This document shows, piece after piece, positions 26,191-34,586 of a stretch of 64,000 nucleotides of DNA. The stretch lies in the NCBI RefSeq assembly GCF_943193125.1, contig NZ_CALPCX010000001.1:248001-312000 (forward strand). Direction: 5' to 3'. Within the stretch, counting starts at the first letter, position 1, and each line of letters starts with the position of its first letter. The position numbers and the translations under genes are program-made. The stretch is from Adlercreutzia agrestimuris (GTDB lineage: Bacteria > Actinomycetota > Coriobacteriia > Coriobacteriales > Eggerthellaceae). The notes beneath the pieces are model-generated. The model ran no database searches and had not been told where the DNA came from. It saw only the letters and a list, made by a program, of their open reading frames with translations.

Positions 26191-27518
26191 AACGTCTCAT
26201 TAGACGCATCTTGCGAAGCTTGCAACGAGAGCGCTGCCTCGCCCAGGCGAACAATGCGCTCTCGCAAGTCATCGCACGCACGAAACACAAAAGCCTTACC
26301 TTCTTGCTCGCGCACCAAAAAACCCGCTTGCTCAAGCTCCAAAAAGTCAGAGCGCGCCGTTGCATATGCCACGCGAAACATACGCTGATGTGGAGCAATA
26401 CGCAAAAAGGCATCTGGTTCGCGTACAAGCGATGCCAAGATGGATTTCTGTCGATGATTGATATCCGAAGAGAGCAGCTCATCAATACGGTGATTGAGCC
26501 GTTCCAATTCTCCAATAGCAAGCTCAAGCCGATCAAGCTCTTCAAGATAGAGTTGCACATTCACGGCGAAATACGAAGTGAAGTCAAACCCAAAGCCATA
26601 ATCTCGTGACCAATTATTAAAGACCGCTTCCATCTGCGGTGTGTTGAGTTTACCGAAAGGATAATACCCAACCGGCAGCCAACTCAAGACGGGAAAACCC
26701 CACTTGATAGCCATAATGTTGCGAAGCAAAATGCCCACGAGTGTATTAAGAGAGGGAAAGACATCGAAGTTCCAAAAGAACCACGAAACATTAATGATGC
26801 GCAATACGGGTCCAAAACGAGACTCGTCTCCAAAATCATCACTGGCGCGTTCGCAAATTGCATCCATGCAATCCTTAGCGCTAGGAGGCAAGAGGCGCTC
26901 GTCAAGCTTGCAAACCTCACCACGACATGGCAGATGAGAGGCATCCACGCCCTCAATAAGCTGATAGTACAGCGTCTCAATCAGCCCGTGTGTGATTTCG
27001 CGTTCTGCCAAATGCTCAGCCATATTACTCAAGACGAAATAGTTTGAAATAACCCGATCTATATCATTTTCTAAAGGCGCGCCCACAAAGATTTCGTGAA
27101 TGCGCTCTTCTGACACCGTAATCCGATCCGCCTCAAGCCCACGCGCAAGAGTCTGCTCCAAAAAACGCGTGATATAAGGAGACCCTTGCAGTGTCTGCAA
27201 AGACAAATCCAGCGGGAAGTGCGTAGCGCATCGCAACTCCAGCATCTTAGAATCAAACGAAAGCGCACTGGTAGTAACAAACCAAAAGTCCGCATTGCGA
27301 AAAGGATCATCAGGTAAAAAAAATGCCGCTTGCTTGCGAATTGCCGTGAGGATCATCCAGACTTCGTCTTTGGTGTAGCCTTCGGGCAACTCGTAATCAT
27401 CTAAGCTTTCGTGCAACAAAAGCCCCTGATCAGCAACGGTTCGTAATTTGCGAAGCCGATCATCGCACAAAAGATGAAGCAAGTCCTCAGCTGAAATATG
27501 ATTGATCTTTCGCGCCAT
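26187..27518 (-). CDS. Fic-related protein with degenerate active site and C-terminal winged helix
   Basis: A 443-residue protein with the layout of a Fic protein. A helical region precedes NFDVFPSLNTLVGILLRN (near residues 248-265), which occupies the place of HPFxxGNGRxxR, followed by a GFPVLSWLP strand-helix segment. A long helix (LEELDRLELAIGELERL) and a C-terminal winged helix (INHRQKSILASL, then ATARSDFLELEQAGFLV) follow. The catalytic His and the GNGR loop are absent, so AMP transfer is unlikely; DNA binding through the winged helix is a better guess. It is convergent with the molybdoenzyme chaperone gene and preceded by a four-copy 22-bp repeat. The Fic assignment is from motif alignment by eye. 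Confidence 0.6.
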   Translation of the reverse strand: MARKINHISAEDLLHLLCDDRLRKLRTVADQGLLLHESLDDYELPEGYTKDEVWMILTAIRKQAAFFLPDDPFRNADFWFVTTSALSFDSKMLELRCATHFPLDLSLQTLQGSPYITRFLEQTLARGLEADRITVSEERIHEIFVGAPLENDIDRVISNYFVLSNMAEHLAEREITHGLIETLYYQLIEGVDASHLPCRGEVCKLDERLLPPSAKDCMDAICERASDDFGDESRFGPVLRIINVSWFFWNFDVFPSLNTLVGILLRNIMAIKWGFPVLSWLPVGYYPFGKLNTPQMEAVFNNWSRDYGFGFDFTSYFAVNVQLYLEELDRLELAIGELERLNHRIDELLSSDINHRQKSILASLVREPDAFLRIAPHQRMFRVAYATARSDFLELEQAGFLVREQEGKAFVFRACDDLRERIVRLGEAALSLQASQDASNETF

Positions 27519-27566
27519 ATCTCCATCCTCACAGGTGCGCTTTAACTATTAGTGCCGAGCGCTTCT

Positions 27567-27659
27567 TATTATCAATAAGGGATATTAGTATTATCAAATT
27601 AGGATAAGTATATTATCAAATGCGGATATATCTATTATCAATTTTCTAGATATTGATAA
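27567..27659 (-). promoter_or_regulatory. Four operator-like repeats at 22-bp spacing plus an inverted half-site
   Basis: TATTATCAA occurs at 27567, 27589, 27611 and 27633, exactly 22 bp apart; three copies are also preceded by GGATA at the same distance (27580, 27602, 27624). Read on the minus strand the unit is TTGATAATA-N4-TATCC-N4. An inverted half-site TTGATAA lies at 27653-27659. The array is 49-140 bp upstream of the Fic-related gene and two helical turns per unit would put bound proteins on one face of the DNA. The remaining part of the 27519-27903 interval holds only a terminator. Confidence 0.75.
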
Positions 27660-27825
27660 ATACTGATCAAAAACGTATAGTTATGACCGTGAAACAGGGT
27701 CGAAGGAAGCTTCAATCTGCCGCTGTGGGCATCTCCTTGTTTGGGGCTTCCGTAGATCCTTTTTTAAGGGGAATTATTCATAGTTGGATAGAGCGGCTCA
27801 AAAACGGAGCGCACGCCTACCAACA

Positions 27826-27858
27826 AAAAGGGAGCTCCCACTTGGTGGAAACTCCCTT
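27826..27858 (-). terminator. Terminator of the universal stress protein gene
   Basis: Stem AAGGGAG (27828-27834) with CTCCCTT (27852-27858), extended inside by CCAC/GTGG; leftward it is followed by UUUUUGUUGG. It lies about 45 bases after the stop codon. Confidence 0.75.
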
Positions 27859-27903
27859 ATTCATATCGTAAGAGAGGGCTTACGGATGAATCATCACAAG
27901 CCA

Positions 27904-28347
27904 CTAATCTTGTTTAACGACCAAGACGTCGCAACGCATGGAGCGGATCAAGAATGTGGAGACACTACCCACAAATGCGTATTTGATATTCGAAAGACCG
28001 CGCTCTCCACAAACAACCAGATCCGGATCAATCGGCTCAATGAGCTGCTTGGCGAGCGTATCAGTCACACGACCAGCACGAACAATAAATTCGACGGATG
28101 GGATATTGGGATTATCTGAAGCTTCCGCAAATACCTCCGAAAGTTCTTCTGCAATACGCTGCTGACTCTCAGCGCATAACGCTTCAAAATCAACACCGGA
28201 CGCCTCATAAGGCACCGAATCAATCACATGCCCGAATACCAATTCAGCATGGTTTCCTGCAGCCAAAGCGATGGCACGTTGTGCAACAGCTTCTTGCGTA
28301 GAGCCGCCATCAAGAGCAGCAAAGATGCGCTTATATCGTTGAGCCAT
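27904..28347 (-). CDS. Universal stress protein (UspA family)
   Basis: A 147-residue single-domain Usp: an N-terminal beta strand YKRIFAALDGGSTQEAVAQRA, a central LVVCGERGLSNIKYAFVGSVSTFL that matches the ATP-binding G-2x-G-9x-G(S/T) pattern, and a final strand CDVLVVKQ. Usp proteins bind ATP and accumulate under growth arrest or stress; the molecular role is generally unclear. The RBS AAAGGACGGG precedes the ATG. It has its own terminator and is downstream of the TSUP permease gene on the same strand. Confidence 0.92.
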   Translation of the reverse strand: MAQRYKRIFAALDGGSTQEAVAQRAIALAAGNHAELVFGHVIDSVPYEASGVDFEALCAESQQRIAEELSEVFAEASDNPNIPSVEFIVRAGRVTDTLAKQLIEPIDPDLVVCGERGLSNIKYAFVGSVSTFLIRSMRCDVLVVKQD

Positions 28348-28411
28348 GATCCCGTCCTTTCATCGGTTGATCGCCCAAAACAAGTATAACAGAGCATCAG
28401 TTGTTCAAACT

Positions 28412-29128
28412 CTACGAGGAAGTTACAAGAAGCACCAGACCAATTCCCAGCAAGATAACGTAGGTACACTTCAAAAAGCGCTCTTGGCTTAAGTGCTTTT
28501 GAAGCCGCTGCCCCAAAAGCGTTGCCACAATTGCCGCTGGAATGCACCACACAATCACGTCGAAGACAGACGAGGTAAAGCTTCCTTGCCCAAAGGCTAT
28601 ACATGCATAGAGAAAATTCAAAACCATCCATACCGCGGAAAGCGTAGCGCGAAATTGCTGCTTATCAGTGATTTTCTGGATAGCATAGATCACCAAAAGT
28701 GCGCCACCAGAAACAAACATACCCTGAATAAGACCGGCTAAACCAATTACAATCCAAAGCGCCCACTCAGGCAAAAACCGCTGCTTTTTCGCCAAAAGAC
28801 CACGTAAGCCCACGACAACAATAAGGGCACCATAGACCTTAAGAAGCGCCGACAGCGGCAACAGCGTATCAAGCCAAATTCCTATCAACACAAAAGGCAG
28901 CATAACGCTCACCATTTTTGCCAGCTCTCGCCAATGAATATGCTTGTAGTTAATAAGCGCCAGCGAGCCGCACGCCAAAAAGCCCATCGTGTTAAGTATG
29001 GCTACCGAACTGGTGAGCCCTAACAGCGTTGTACCTACCGGCATAGCAAACAGATTGCCTGCAAAACCAGTAATAGCTTGAACCGTATACGCGAAGAAAA
29101 ACGCCGCTACAAAAAGCGCCTTATCCAT
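28412..29128 (-). CDS. TauE/SafE (TSUP) family membrane permease
   Basis: A 238-residue membrane protein with about seven helices and the two-fold TSUP repeat: the first half opens FFAYTVQAITGFAGNLFAMP and the second GLIQGMFVSGGALLVIYAI, both showing the glycine-rich TSUP turn. Members export sulfite, sulfonates or sulfoacetate or import related anions; the substrate is unknown. It is divergent from the 5-oxoproline operon (85-bp gap) and could conceivably be coregulated, but nothing in the sequence proves it. Confidence 0.88.
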   Translation of the reverse strand: MDKALFVAAFFFAYTVQAITGFAGNLFAMPVGTTLLGLTSSVAILNTMGFLACGSLALINYKHIHWRELAKMVSVMLPFVLIGIWLDTLLPLSALLKVYGALIVVVGLRGLLAKKQRFLPEWALWIVIGLAGLIQGMFVSGGALLVIYAIQKITDKQQFRATLSAVWMVLNFLYACIAFGQGSFTSSVFDVIVWCIPAAIVATLLGQRLQKHLSQERFLKCTYVILLGIGLVLLVTSS

Positions 29129-29213
29129 ATATGCTACAATCCTTATCTACTAACAATCGCTCAAACGGTATCAGATTGAACCCTCACCAGCAACCTCATA
29201 GAAGCGGACGGCT

Positions 29214-29942
29214 ATGGCTCAGTTTAGTATCACTATTGCCGGAGACTCAGCTATAAACCTTGTCTTCGGAACCACTATTTCCCCTGAGACAAATGGGGTT
29301 ATTCGAAGTGCCGTACAAACCCTTGAGGCTGATCCTCTTGACGGAGTAACCGAACTAGTTCCCACGTTTTGCTCTCTGATGGTGCTTTATGACCCACTCG
29401 TCATCGGCTTTGATGAGCTCTGCGAACGAGTGCGCGGCAAGCTTCGCAATCTCACATCTTGCACGCAGACAGTCAAGCGCATCGTCAAGATACCCGTCTG
29501 CTATGACGAAGAATTTGGACCCGACATGCACACGGTGGCAGCTCACGCACACCTCACGCCCGAAGAAGTTATCGCACTTCATTCAGGCCACGACTACCTC
29601 ATAGACATGCTGGGTTTCCTTCCGGGTTTTGCCTATCTTGGCGGCCTTGATGAGCGTCTACACACCCCCCGTCTTGCCACTCCGCGCACACGTCTTGAAG
29701 CCGGATCAGTGGGCATTGGCGGAGCACAGACCGGCGTCTACCCACTTCCGTCACCTGGCGGTTGGCAGATCATCGGCAGAACTCCGGTGAAACCTTACGA
29801 TCCTGATCGTAACCCACCCATCTTATATGCAGCAGGAGACTACATGCGCTTTGTCCCTATTTCAAAATCAGACTACTTCACCATTGATGCGCGAGTTCAA
29901 GCGGGAACATATGTGTGCGATGTTGTGCTTGAGGAGCGCTAG
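29214..29942 (+). CDS. pxpB: 5-oxoprolinase subunit B (KipI family)
   Basis: A 242-residue KipI/allophanate-hydrolase-subunit-1 protein: LGFLPGFAYLGGLDE, PRLATPRT, GSVGIGGAQTGVYPLPSPGGWQ and IIGRTPVKPY are the family hallmarks in order. With PxpC and PxpA it forms the ATP-dependent enzyme that opens 5-oxoproline to glutamate. The same fold is found in the carboxyltransferase part of urea carboxylase, which matters because biotin carboxylase genes follow. It is the first gene of a six-gene rightward operon with gaps of 0-90 bp. Confidence 0.93.
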   Translation: MAQFSITIAGDSAINLVFGTTISPETNGVIRSAVQTLEADPLDGVTELVPTFCSLMVLYDPLVIGFDELCERVRGKLRNLTSCTQTVKRIVKIPVCYDEEFGPDMHTVAAHAHLTPEEVIALHSGHDYLIDMLGFLPGFAYLGGLDERLHTPRLATPRTRLEAGSVGIGGAQTGVYPLPSPGGWQIIGRTPVKPYDPDRNPPILYAAGDYMRFVPISKSDYFTIDARVQAGTYVCDVVLEER

Positions 29943-29945
29943 ATT

Positions 29946-31055
29946 ATGGGAGTTACCGTCAACAAGCCTGGAATTCTTACTACTGTCCAAGATGCGGGAC
30001 GTAGTGGTTACTTAGGTAGTGGATTTTCGCCTTCTGGCGTTATGGACAAACGTGCATTTCGGATTGCGAATTTACTGGTAGACAACCCGGAAAATGCACC
30101 AGTTTTGGAATTTGTGCTTGCAGGTCCCACCCTGCGTTTCACCACCAATACCTTCATTGCCATTACTGGTGGAGATTTTTCTCCCCGCCTTGACGGCAAG
30201 CCCATAGCCTCGTATCAAGCACATTTCGTGCGACGCGGTCAAATGCTCAGTTTTGGCGCACCTCAAACGGGCATGTATGGCTACTTAGCAGTTGCCGGGG
30301 GCTCATTTGCTCTCCCTGAAGTCATGGGATCGCGTTCCACCAACCTCAAATGTGGTATTGGCGGCGTTGAAGGACGCGCACTTACAACAGGAGACTATCT
30401 TCGTTTTGAAACGCGCAACTTAGATTATCTGGCAAACCTTGGCAGCCACAAACTAGAAGACGACGCAGGGTTTTACGGCTTTAACCAAGATGAAATTATG
30501 CTGCGCGTTATTCCCGGTCCACAAGAATCTCTTTTTAGTGAACAAGGCATTACTACCTTCTATTCACAGGCATATCAAACCACCTCCAAATGTGATCGTA
30601 TGGGGTATCGCTTGGAAGGACCTGAAATTCAAACCGTAAATGGTTCTGATATTATTTCGGATGGCATTGCACTTGGTGCTATACAAGTACCGAGCCACGG
30701 TAGGCCAATCATCATGCTTGCCGATCGGCAAACTACCGGCGGTTATGCCAAAATTGGCACCGTCGCATCGGTAGATATCCCCAAATTAGTGCAGTGCAAG
30801 CCGGGTAAATCAATTCGTTTCACCCCTATTAGCGTGGAAATTGCTCAAGAGCTTCTTCGCAAAGAAAAAGAAGAGATTCAAGCGCTTGAGAAAATTGTGC
30901 GAAGGCCCTGTTATGGCGGCGCTTCTCCTCGAAAAACAGCGCGGCGCCTCACTCCTATCTTAGAAAAGCAGGCGCGCATCAGCAATGGACACAAACTGTG
31001 GATTGAACTTGAAGAAGACCTCAAACATCCCGACAGAATGATCGAGCGGGCATAA
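29946..31055 (+). CDS. pxpC: 5-oxoprolinase subunit C (KipA family)
   Basis: A 369-residue KipA/allophanate-hydrolase-subunit-2 protein. VNKPGILTTVQDAGRSGYLG at the N-terminus is the signature, followed by SGVMDKRAFRIANLLV, the AGPTLRF segment and the late GRPIIMLADRQTTGGYAKIG. It pairs with PxpB as the partner that, in the PxpABC enzyme, handles the ATP-dependent step. It starts 3 bp after pxpB stops. The protein is somewhat longer than many PxpC proteins (about 310-340) because of a basic C-terminal extension. Confidence 0.93.
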   Translation: MGVTVNKPGILTTVQDAGRSGYLGSGFSPSGVMDKRAFRIANLLVDNPENAPVLEFVLAGPTLRFTTNTFIAITGGDFSPRLDGKPIASYQAHFVRRGQMLSFGAPQTGMYGYLAVAGGSFALPEVMGSRSTNLKCGIGGVEGRALTTGDYLRFETRNLDYLANLGSHKLEDDAGFYGFNQDEIMLRVIPGPQESLFSEQGITTFYSQAYQTTSKCDRMGYRLEGPEIQTVNGSDIISDGIALGAIQVPSHGRPIIMLADRQTTGGYAKIGTVASVDIPKLVQCKPGKSIRFTPISVEIAQELLRKEKEEIQALEKIVRRPCYGGASPRKTARRLTPILEKQARISNGHKLWIELEEDLKHPDRMIERA

Positions 31056-31065
31056 AGGAGACGTT

Positions 31066-31551
31066 ATGGAAACCAAAGAGATCAAAGAGTTACTGAGCAT
31101 TATGGACGAAGGTGACTTAACTGCACTTCGATTTGACGATGGCACCGTTAAGATTGAGCTTGAACGTTCTCGTACCTCGCTTTCATCTGCAGCTGCACTT
31201 CCTTTAGCTGAGCGTGTCGGACAACTGCTCAGCGCGCGCGACGACGGCGCAAACGTTACCGAAGGCGTGCAAAGCGCAGCCTTGCCCGTTGACGAAACAT
31301 CAGTCACGCTTGTTCGCAGCCCCATGATTGGTACGTTCTACACCGCTCCAAGCCCTGATGAGGATCCCTTTGTACGCATCGGTCAAGAAGTCTTAACAGG
31401 TCAAACGCTTGCTATTGTTGAGGCTATGAAGATGATGAACGAAATCACCGCACCTGCTCCGGGCGTCATCACCGAAATCCTTGCAGCTAATGGTACGCAA
31501 GTTGAGTACGACCAACCCTTGTTCCGTATCTCAACAGAACCCACCGCCTAA
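31066..31551 (+). CDS. accB: Biotin carboxyl carrier protein
   Basis: A 161-residue carrier: a helical N-terminal region (ETKEIKELLSIMDEGDL), a linker rich in Ala and charged residues, and a C-terminal biotinyl domain of about 80 residues with EAMKMMNEI, in which the central Lys receives biotin from BirA. Before it, SPMIGTFYTAPSPDEDPFV matches the AccB thumb region. The gene lies 10 bp after pxpC and is followed by accC, so it belongs to the 5-oxoproline operon and not to a fatty-acid cluster. Confidence 0.95.
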   Translation: METKEIKELLSIMDEGDLTALRFDDGTVKIELERSRTSLSSAAALPLAERVGQLLSARDDGANVTEGVQSAALPVDETSVTLVRSPMIGTFYTAPSPDEDPFVRIGQEVLTGQTLAIVEAMKMMNEITAPAPGVITEILAANGTQVEYDQPLFRISTEPTA

Positions 31552-31638
31552 ATTGTCACTGCGCAGCTTTAGCGCGCATGCCGCCTCTGCATAAACTGCG
31601 CAGCACATAGCTTAAAGCTTACCTCTCAGGAGAGATGC

Positions 31639-32988
31639 ATGTTTAATAAGGTTCTCATAGCAAATCGTGGCGAAATTGCCGTGCGCATTATTCGCGCATG
31701 TCGCGCCATGAATATCAAGACAGTAGCGGTATATTCCACTGCAGACAAACAAGCGCTTCACACCTATTTAGCTGACGAGGCGGTCTGCATTGGTCCGGCT
31801 CCTGCACGCGATTCATACCTGAACACCACAGCAATTTTGACCGCAGCAAAAGGCACAGGCGCCGACGCCATTCATCCTGGATATGGCTTCCTATCAGAAA
31901 ATGCAACCTTCGCCAAAATGTGCCGCGACAACGGCATCACCTTTATCGGGCCCACCCCGGAAGTCATTGACCGCATGGGCAACAAAAGCGCAGCTCGTCG
32001 AACTATGATGGAAGCAGGCGTTCCGGTTGTACCCGGCACGAAAAAGGGCATCCATGACGTTGAGCGGGCCATCATTGAAGCGCGTGGCATTGGATGGCCA
32101 ATTATGATTAAGGCCTCCTCTGGTGGCGGTGGCAAAGGCATGCGCGTGTCTGAAAGCGAAGAGGATTTCTTCGACCAATTCAATATTGCTCAGCGCGAAA
32201 GCGTGAATGCTTTTGGTGACAACACCATGTATTTGGAGCGCTGCGTGCGCAACCCTCGCCACGTTGAGGTGCAGATCATCGCCGACAACCACGGCAACAT
32301 TGTTGCTATGGGTGAGCGCGATTGCTCAGTGCAACGCAACCACCAAAAAATGATTGAAGAGAGTCCTTCGCCGCTGCTTGATGATGAACTGCGCGCACAA
32401 ATGATGGACGACGCGGTAAAAGCAGCACGCGCGGTTGGTTATACCTCTGCGGGAACAATTGAGTTTCTTATGGATGAAAACCGTAATTACTACTTCATGG
32501 AAATGAATACGCGCATTCAGGTTGAACATTGCGTCACTGAGATGGTTACACATAGAGATCTTATGGGTGAAATGATTCGCGTTGCTGCAGGCGACCCACT
32601 TTCTTTCACGCAAAATGATATCGTGCTGCAGGGACACGCCATTGAATGCCGCATCAACGCAGAGATGCCCGAGCGCAACTTTATGCCAAGTCCGGGCGTG
32701 ATTTCTCAGATGCATCTTCCAGGTGGCATGGGCGTGCGCGTAGACACCGCAGCGTATGACGGTTTCGAGATTTCGCCTTACTACGACTCCATGATTGCCA
32801 AGATTATCGTACGTGGACGCGACCGCACCGAAGCAATTGCGAAGATGCGCACCGCCCTTGAAGAGATGGTTATCGTGGGCGTGGATACCAATCTAGATTT
32901 TCAGTTTGCCATCATGGAGAACGAAACGTTTCGCGAAGGCAAAGCTGATACAAGCTTTATCGAACGATTCTTAAAAGGTGAAGTGTAA
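31639..32988 (+). CDS. accC: Biotin carboxylase
   Basis: A complete 449-residue biotin carboxylase, which carboxylates biotin on AccB with ATP and bicarbonate. Motifs: IANRGEIAVRIIRACR, the ATP-grasp glycine loop SSGGGGKGMR, VEVQIIADNHGN, ERDCSVQRNHQK, the MEMNTRIQVEHCVTEM catalytic segment, and a C-terminal biotin-carboxylase domain with SPYYDSMIAKIIV. No AccA/AccD carboxyltransferase is in the window; the neighbours that could serve instead are PxpB and PxpC. Its stop overlaps the next start by one base. Confidence 0.95.
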   Translation: MFNKVLIANRGEIAVRIIRACRAMNIKTVAVYSTADKQALHTYLADEAVCIGPAPARDSYLNTTAILTAAKGTGADAIHPGYGFLSENATFAKMCRDNGITFIGPTPEVIDRMGNKSAARRTMMEAGVPVVPGTKKGIHDVERAIIEARGIGWPIMIKASSGGGGKGMRVSESEEDFFDQFNIAQRESVNAFGDNTMYLERCVRNPRHVEVQIIADNHGNIVAMGERDCSVQRNHQKMIEESPSPLLDDELRAQMMDDAVKAARAVGYTSAGTIEFLMDENRNYYFMEMNTRIQVEHCVTEMVTHRDLMGEMIRVAAGDPLSFTQNDIVLQGHAIECRINAEMPERNFMPSPGVISQMHLPGGMGVRVDTAAYDGFEISPYYDSMIAKIIVRGRDRTEAIAKMRTALEEMVIVGVDTNLDFQFAIMENETFREGKADTSFIERFLKGEV

Positions 32989-33821
32989 TGACACCACAAC
33001 CAACCAAACCAACAGGTGTGTCTGAGGAGGTATGGACTCAGATGCTTGAAGCAACGCCCGCCAAGGCACGCCATATTATTCGTGAGGGTCGCTATAACGC
33101 TCCAACGAGTGGCCTGTGTCCCGGATTTGCCCAGGCGAATCTGATTGTGCTTCCCAAAGAGCAAGCCTATGACTTTTTGCTCTTTGCACAGCGAAACCCC
33201 AAGCCGTGTCCGCTTTTGGAGGTCACTGATGTTGGTCAACGCATGACGCAACTTTGTGCCACCAACTGTGATATTGCCACCGACTTTCCGCGTTATCGCA
33301 TCTACGAGGAAGGCAAGTTGGTTGCTGAAGTGGACAACGTGGCTGACTATTGGCGCGATGACCTGGTGTCATTTGTGATTGGATGCTCATTTTCGTTTGA
33401 GAGCGAACTTGTTGAAGCAGGCATAGAGATGCGCCATAACACGCAAGGGCGCAACGTATCTATGTACCTGACGGATGTAGAGTGTATTCCCGCTGGCTCA
33501 ATGAGCGGCAAGATGGTGATGTCCATGCGTCCGCTTCCGCCTGATCAGGTGATCAAAGCTGTGCAAATTTCTGGCGCTATTCCAAAAGTTCATGGTGCAC
33601 CCATGCATATTGGAGATCCAGCTGCCATTGGAATAAGTGACCTTTCGCAACCAGACTTCGGAGATCCGGTTGATATATATCCTGGTGAAGTGCCTGTATT
33701 CTGGGCTTGTGGAGTTACTCCTCAGTCGGTCGTCATGAACAGCAAGCCGCCGTTTGCCATCACGCATGCACCCGGCTGCATGCTGATTACCGACACCAAA
33801 AACGTTGATCTTAAGGGGTAG
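32988..33821 (+). CDS. DUF1445 protein (putative hydro-lyase; D-glutamate cyclase-related)
   Basis: A 277-residue protein of the YcsI/DUF1445 family: REGRYNAPTSGLCPGFAQAN near the start, TDFPRYRIYEEG, SFVIGCSFSFE, the RNVSMYLT segment and HGAPMHIGDP near the end. Bacterial homologues sit beside pxp genes, and a vertebrate homologue is part of D-glutamate cyclase, which forms 5-oxo-D-proline. A role in supplying or converting 5-oxoproline is therefore likely but is inference. The start overlaps accC, with an ATG at 32988. Confidence 0.85.
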   Translation: MTPQPTKPTGVSEEVWTQMLEATPAKARHIIREGRYNAPTSGLCPGFAQANLIVLPKEQAYDFLLFAQRNPKPCPLLEVTDVGQRMTQLCATNCDIATDFPRYRIYEEGKLVAEVDNVADYWRDDLVSFVIGCSFSFESELVEAGIEMRHNTQGRNVSMYLTDVECIPAGSMSGKMVMSMRPLPPDQVIKAVQISGAIPKVHGAPMHIGDPAAIGISDLSQPDFGDPVDIYPGEVPVFWACGVTPQSVVMNSKPPFAITHAPGCMLITDTKNVDLKG

Positions 33822-33824
33822 CTC

Positions 33825-34586
33825 ATGTATAGCATCGACTTGAATTCTGATTTAGGCGAAAGCTTTGGTCGTTATTCGCTTGGCTTAGACGATCAAATCA
33901 TCCCCCTCGTCTCAAGCGTTAATGTCGCCTGCGGTATGCATGCTGGAGATCCTGTGGTTATGCGCAAAACAGTGGCTCTAGCTGCAAGCGCCGGCGTTGC
34001 TATTGGTGCGCACCCGGGGTATCCCGACTTGCAGGGCTTCGGTCGTCGTGATATGAATCTTTCGCCTGATGAAGCATATGCTTTTACGGTGTATCAGATC
34101 GGTGCCCTGCGCGGTTTTTGCGACGCGCAAGGCACCGCACTCGCGCATGTAAAACCACATGGTCAGTTTTACAACAAGGCTGCACGAGATAGAGCGCTTG
34201 CAGATGCCATAGCACAAGCGGTCCATGATGTAGATCCGCACCTTGTATTGGTTGGCCTTGCAAATAGCCAGCTCATTGCTGCAGGTCAAGCACTTGGTTT
34301 AACATGTGCACAGGAATTTTTTGCTGATCGAAACTATACCGACGACGGACAACTTGTTCCCCGTACGCAGCCTGATGCCTTAATTGCCGGCGAAGAGGTT
34401 GCTATTGAGCGCGTCATTCGCGCCGTTAAGGAGGGTGCTGTCCTCTCCCATACAGGCAAGCTTATTGAGCTTCATGCAGACACACTTTGTGTACACGGCG
34501 ATTCACCCAGCGCGCTTGCTTTTGTGCAGAAGATTCGCACGGCACTTGAAGCCGAAGGTATTGCTATTGCGCCTGTTCGCGCTTAA
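33825..34586 (+). CDS. pxpA: 5-oxoprolinase subunit A (LamB/YcsF family)
   Basis: A 253-residue LamB/YcsF protein: DLNSDLGESFGRY, NVACGMHAGD, IGAHPGYPDLQGFGRR, VKPHGQFYN and FADRNYTDDG are the conserved stretches in order. The usual VKPHGALYN reads VKPHGQFYN here, a modest change. With PxpB and PxpC it forms 5-oxoprolinase; PxpA is thought to carry the hydrolytic site. It is the last gene of the operon and its 3' end overlaps the convergent XRE regulator by 23 bp, which could make antisense contact between the transcripts. Confidence 0.93.
   Translation: MYSIDLNSDLGESFGRYSLGLDDQIIPLVSSVNVACGMHAGDPVVMRKTVALAASAGVAIGAHPGYPDLQGFGRRDMNLSPDEAYAFTVYQIGALRGFCDAQGTALAHVKPHGQFYNKAARDRALADAIAQAVHDVDPHLVLVGLANSQLIAAGQALGLTCAQEFFADRNYTDDGQLVPRTQPDALIAGEEVAIERVIRAVKEGAVLSHTGKLIELHADTLCVHGDSPSALAFVQKIRTALEAEGIAIAPVRA

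Noticed and set aside
27653..27871. A 72-codon frame on the plus strand
   Set aside because: It starts inside the repeat array, crosses the terminator of the stress-protein gene and has no recognisable protein feature or ribosome site.
31559..31603. Two CTGCGCAG copies between accB and accC as an attenuator
   Set aside because: Each copy is itself palindromic, so pairing is ambiguous, and no T-run follows; the operon must continue through it to accC.
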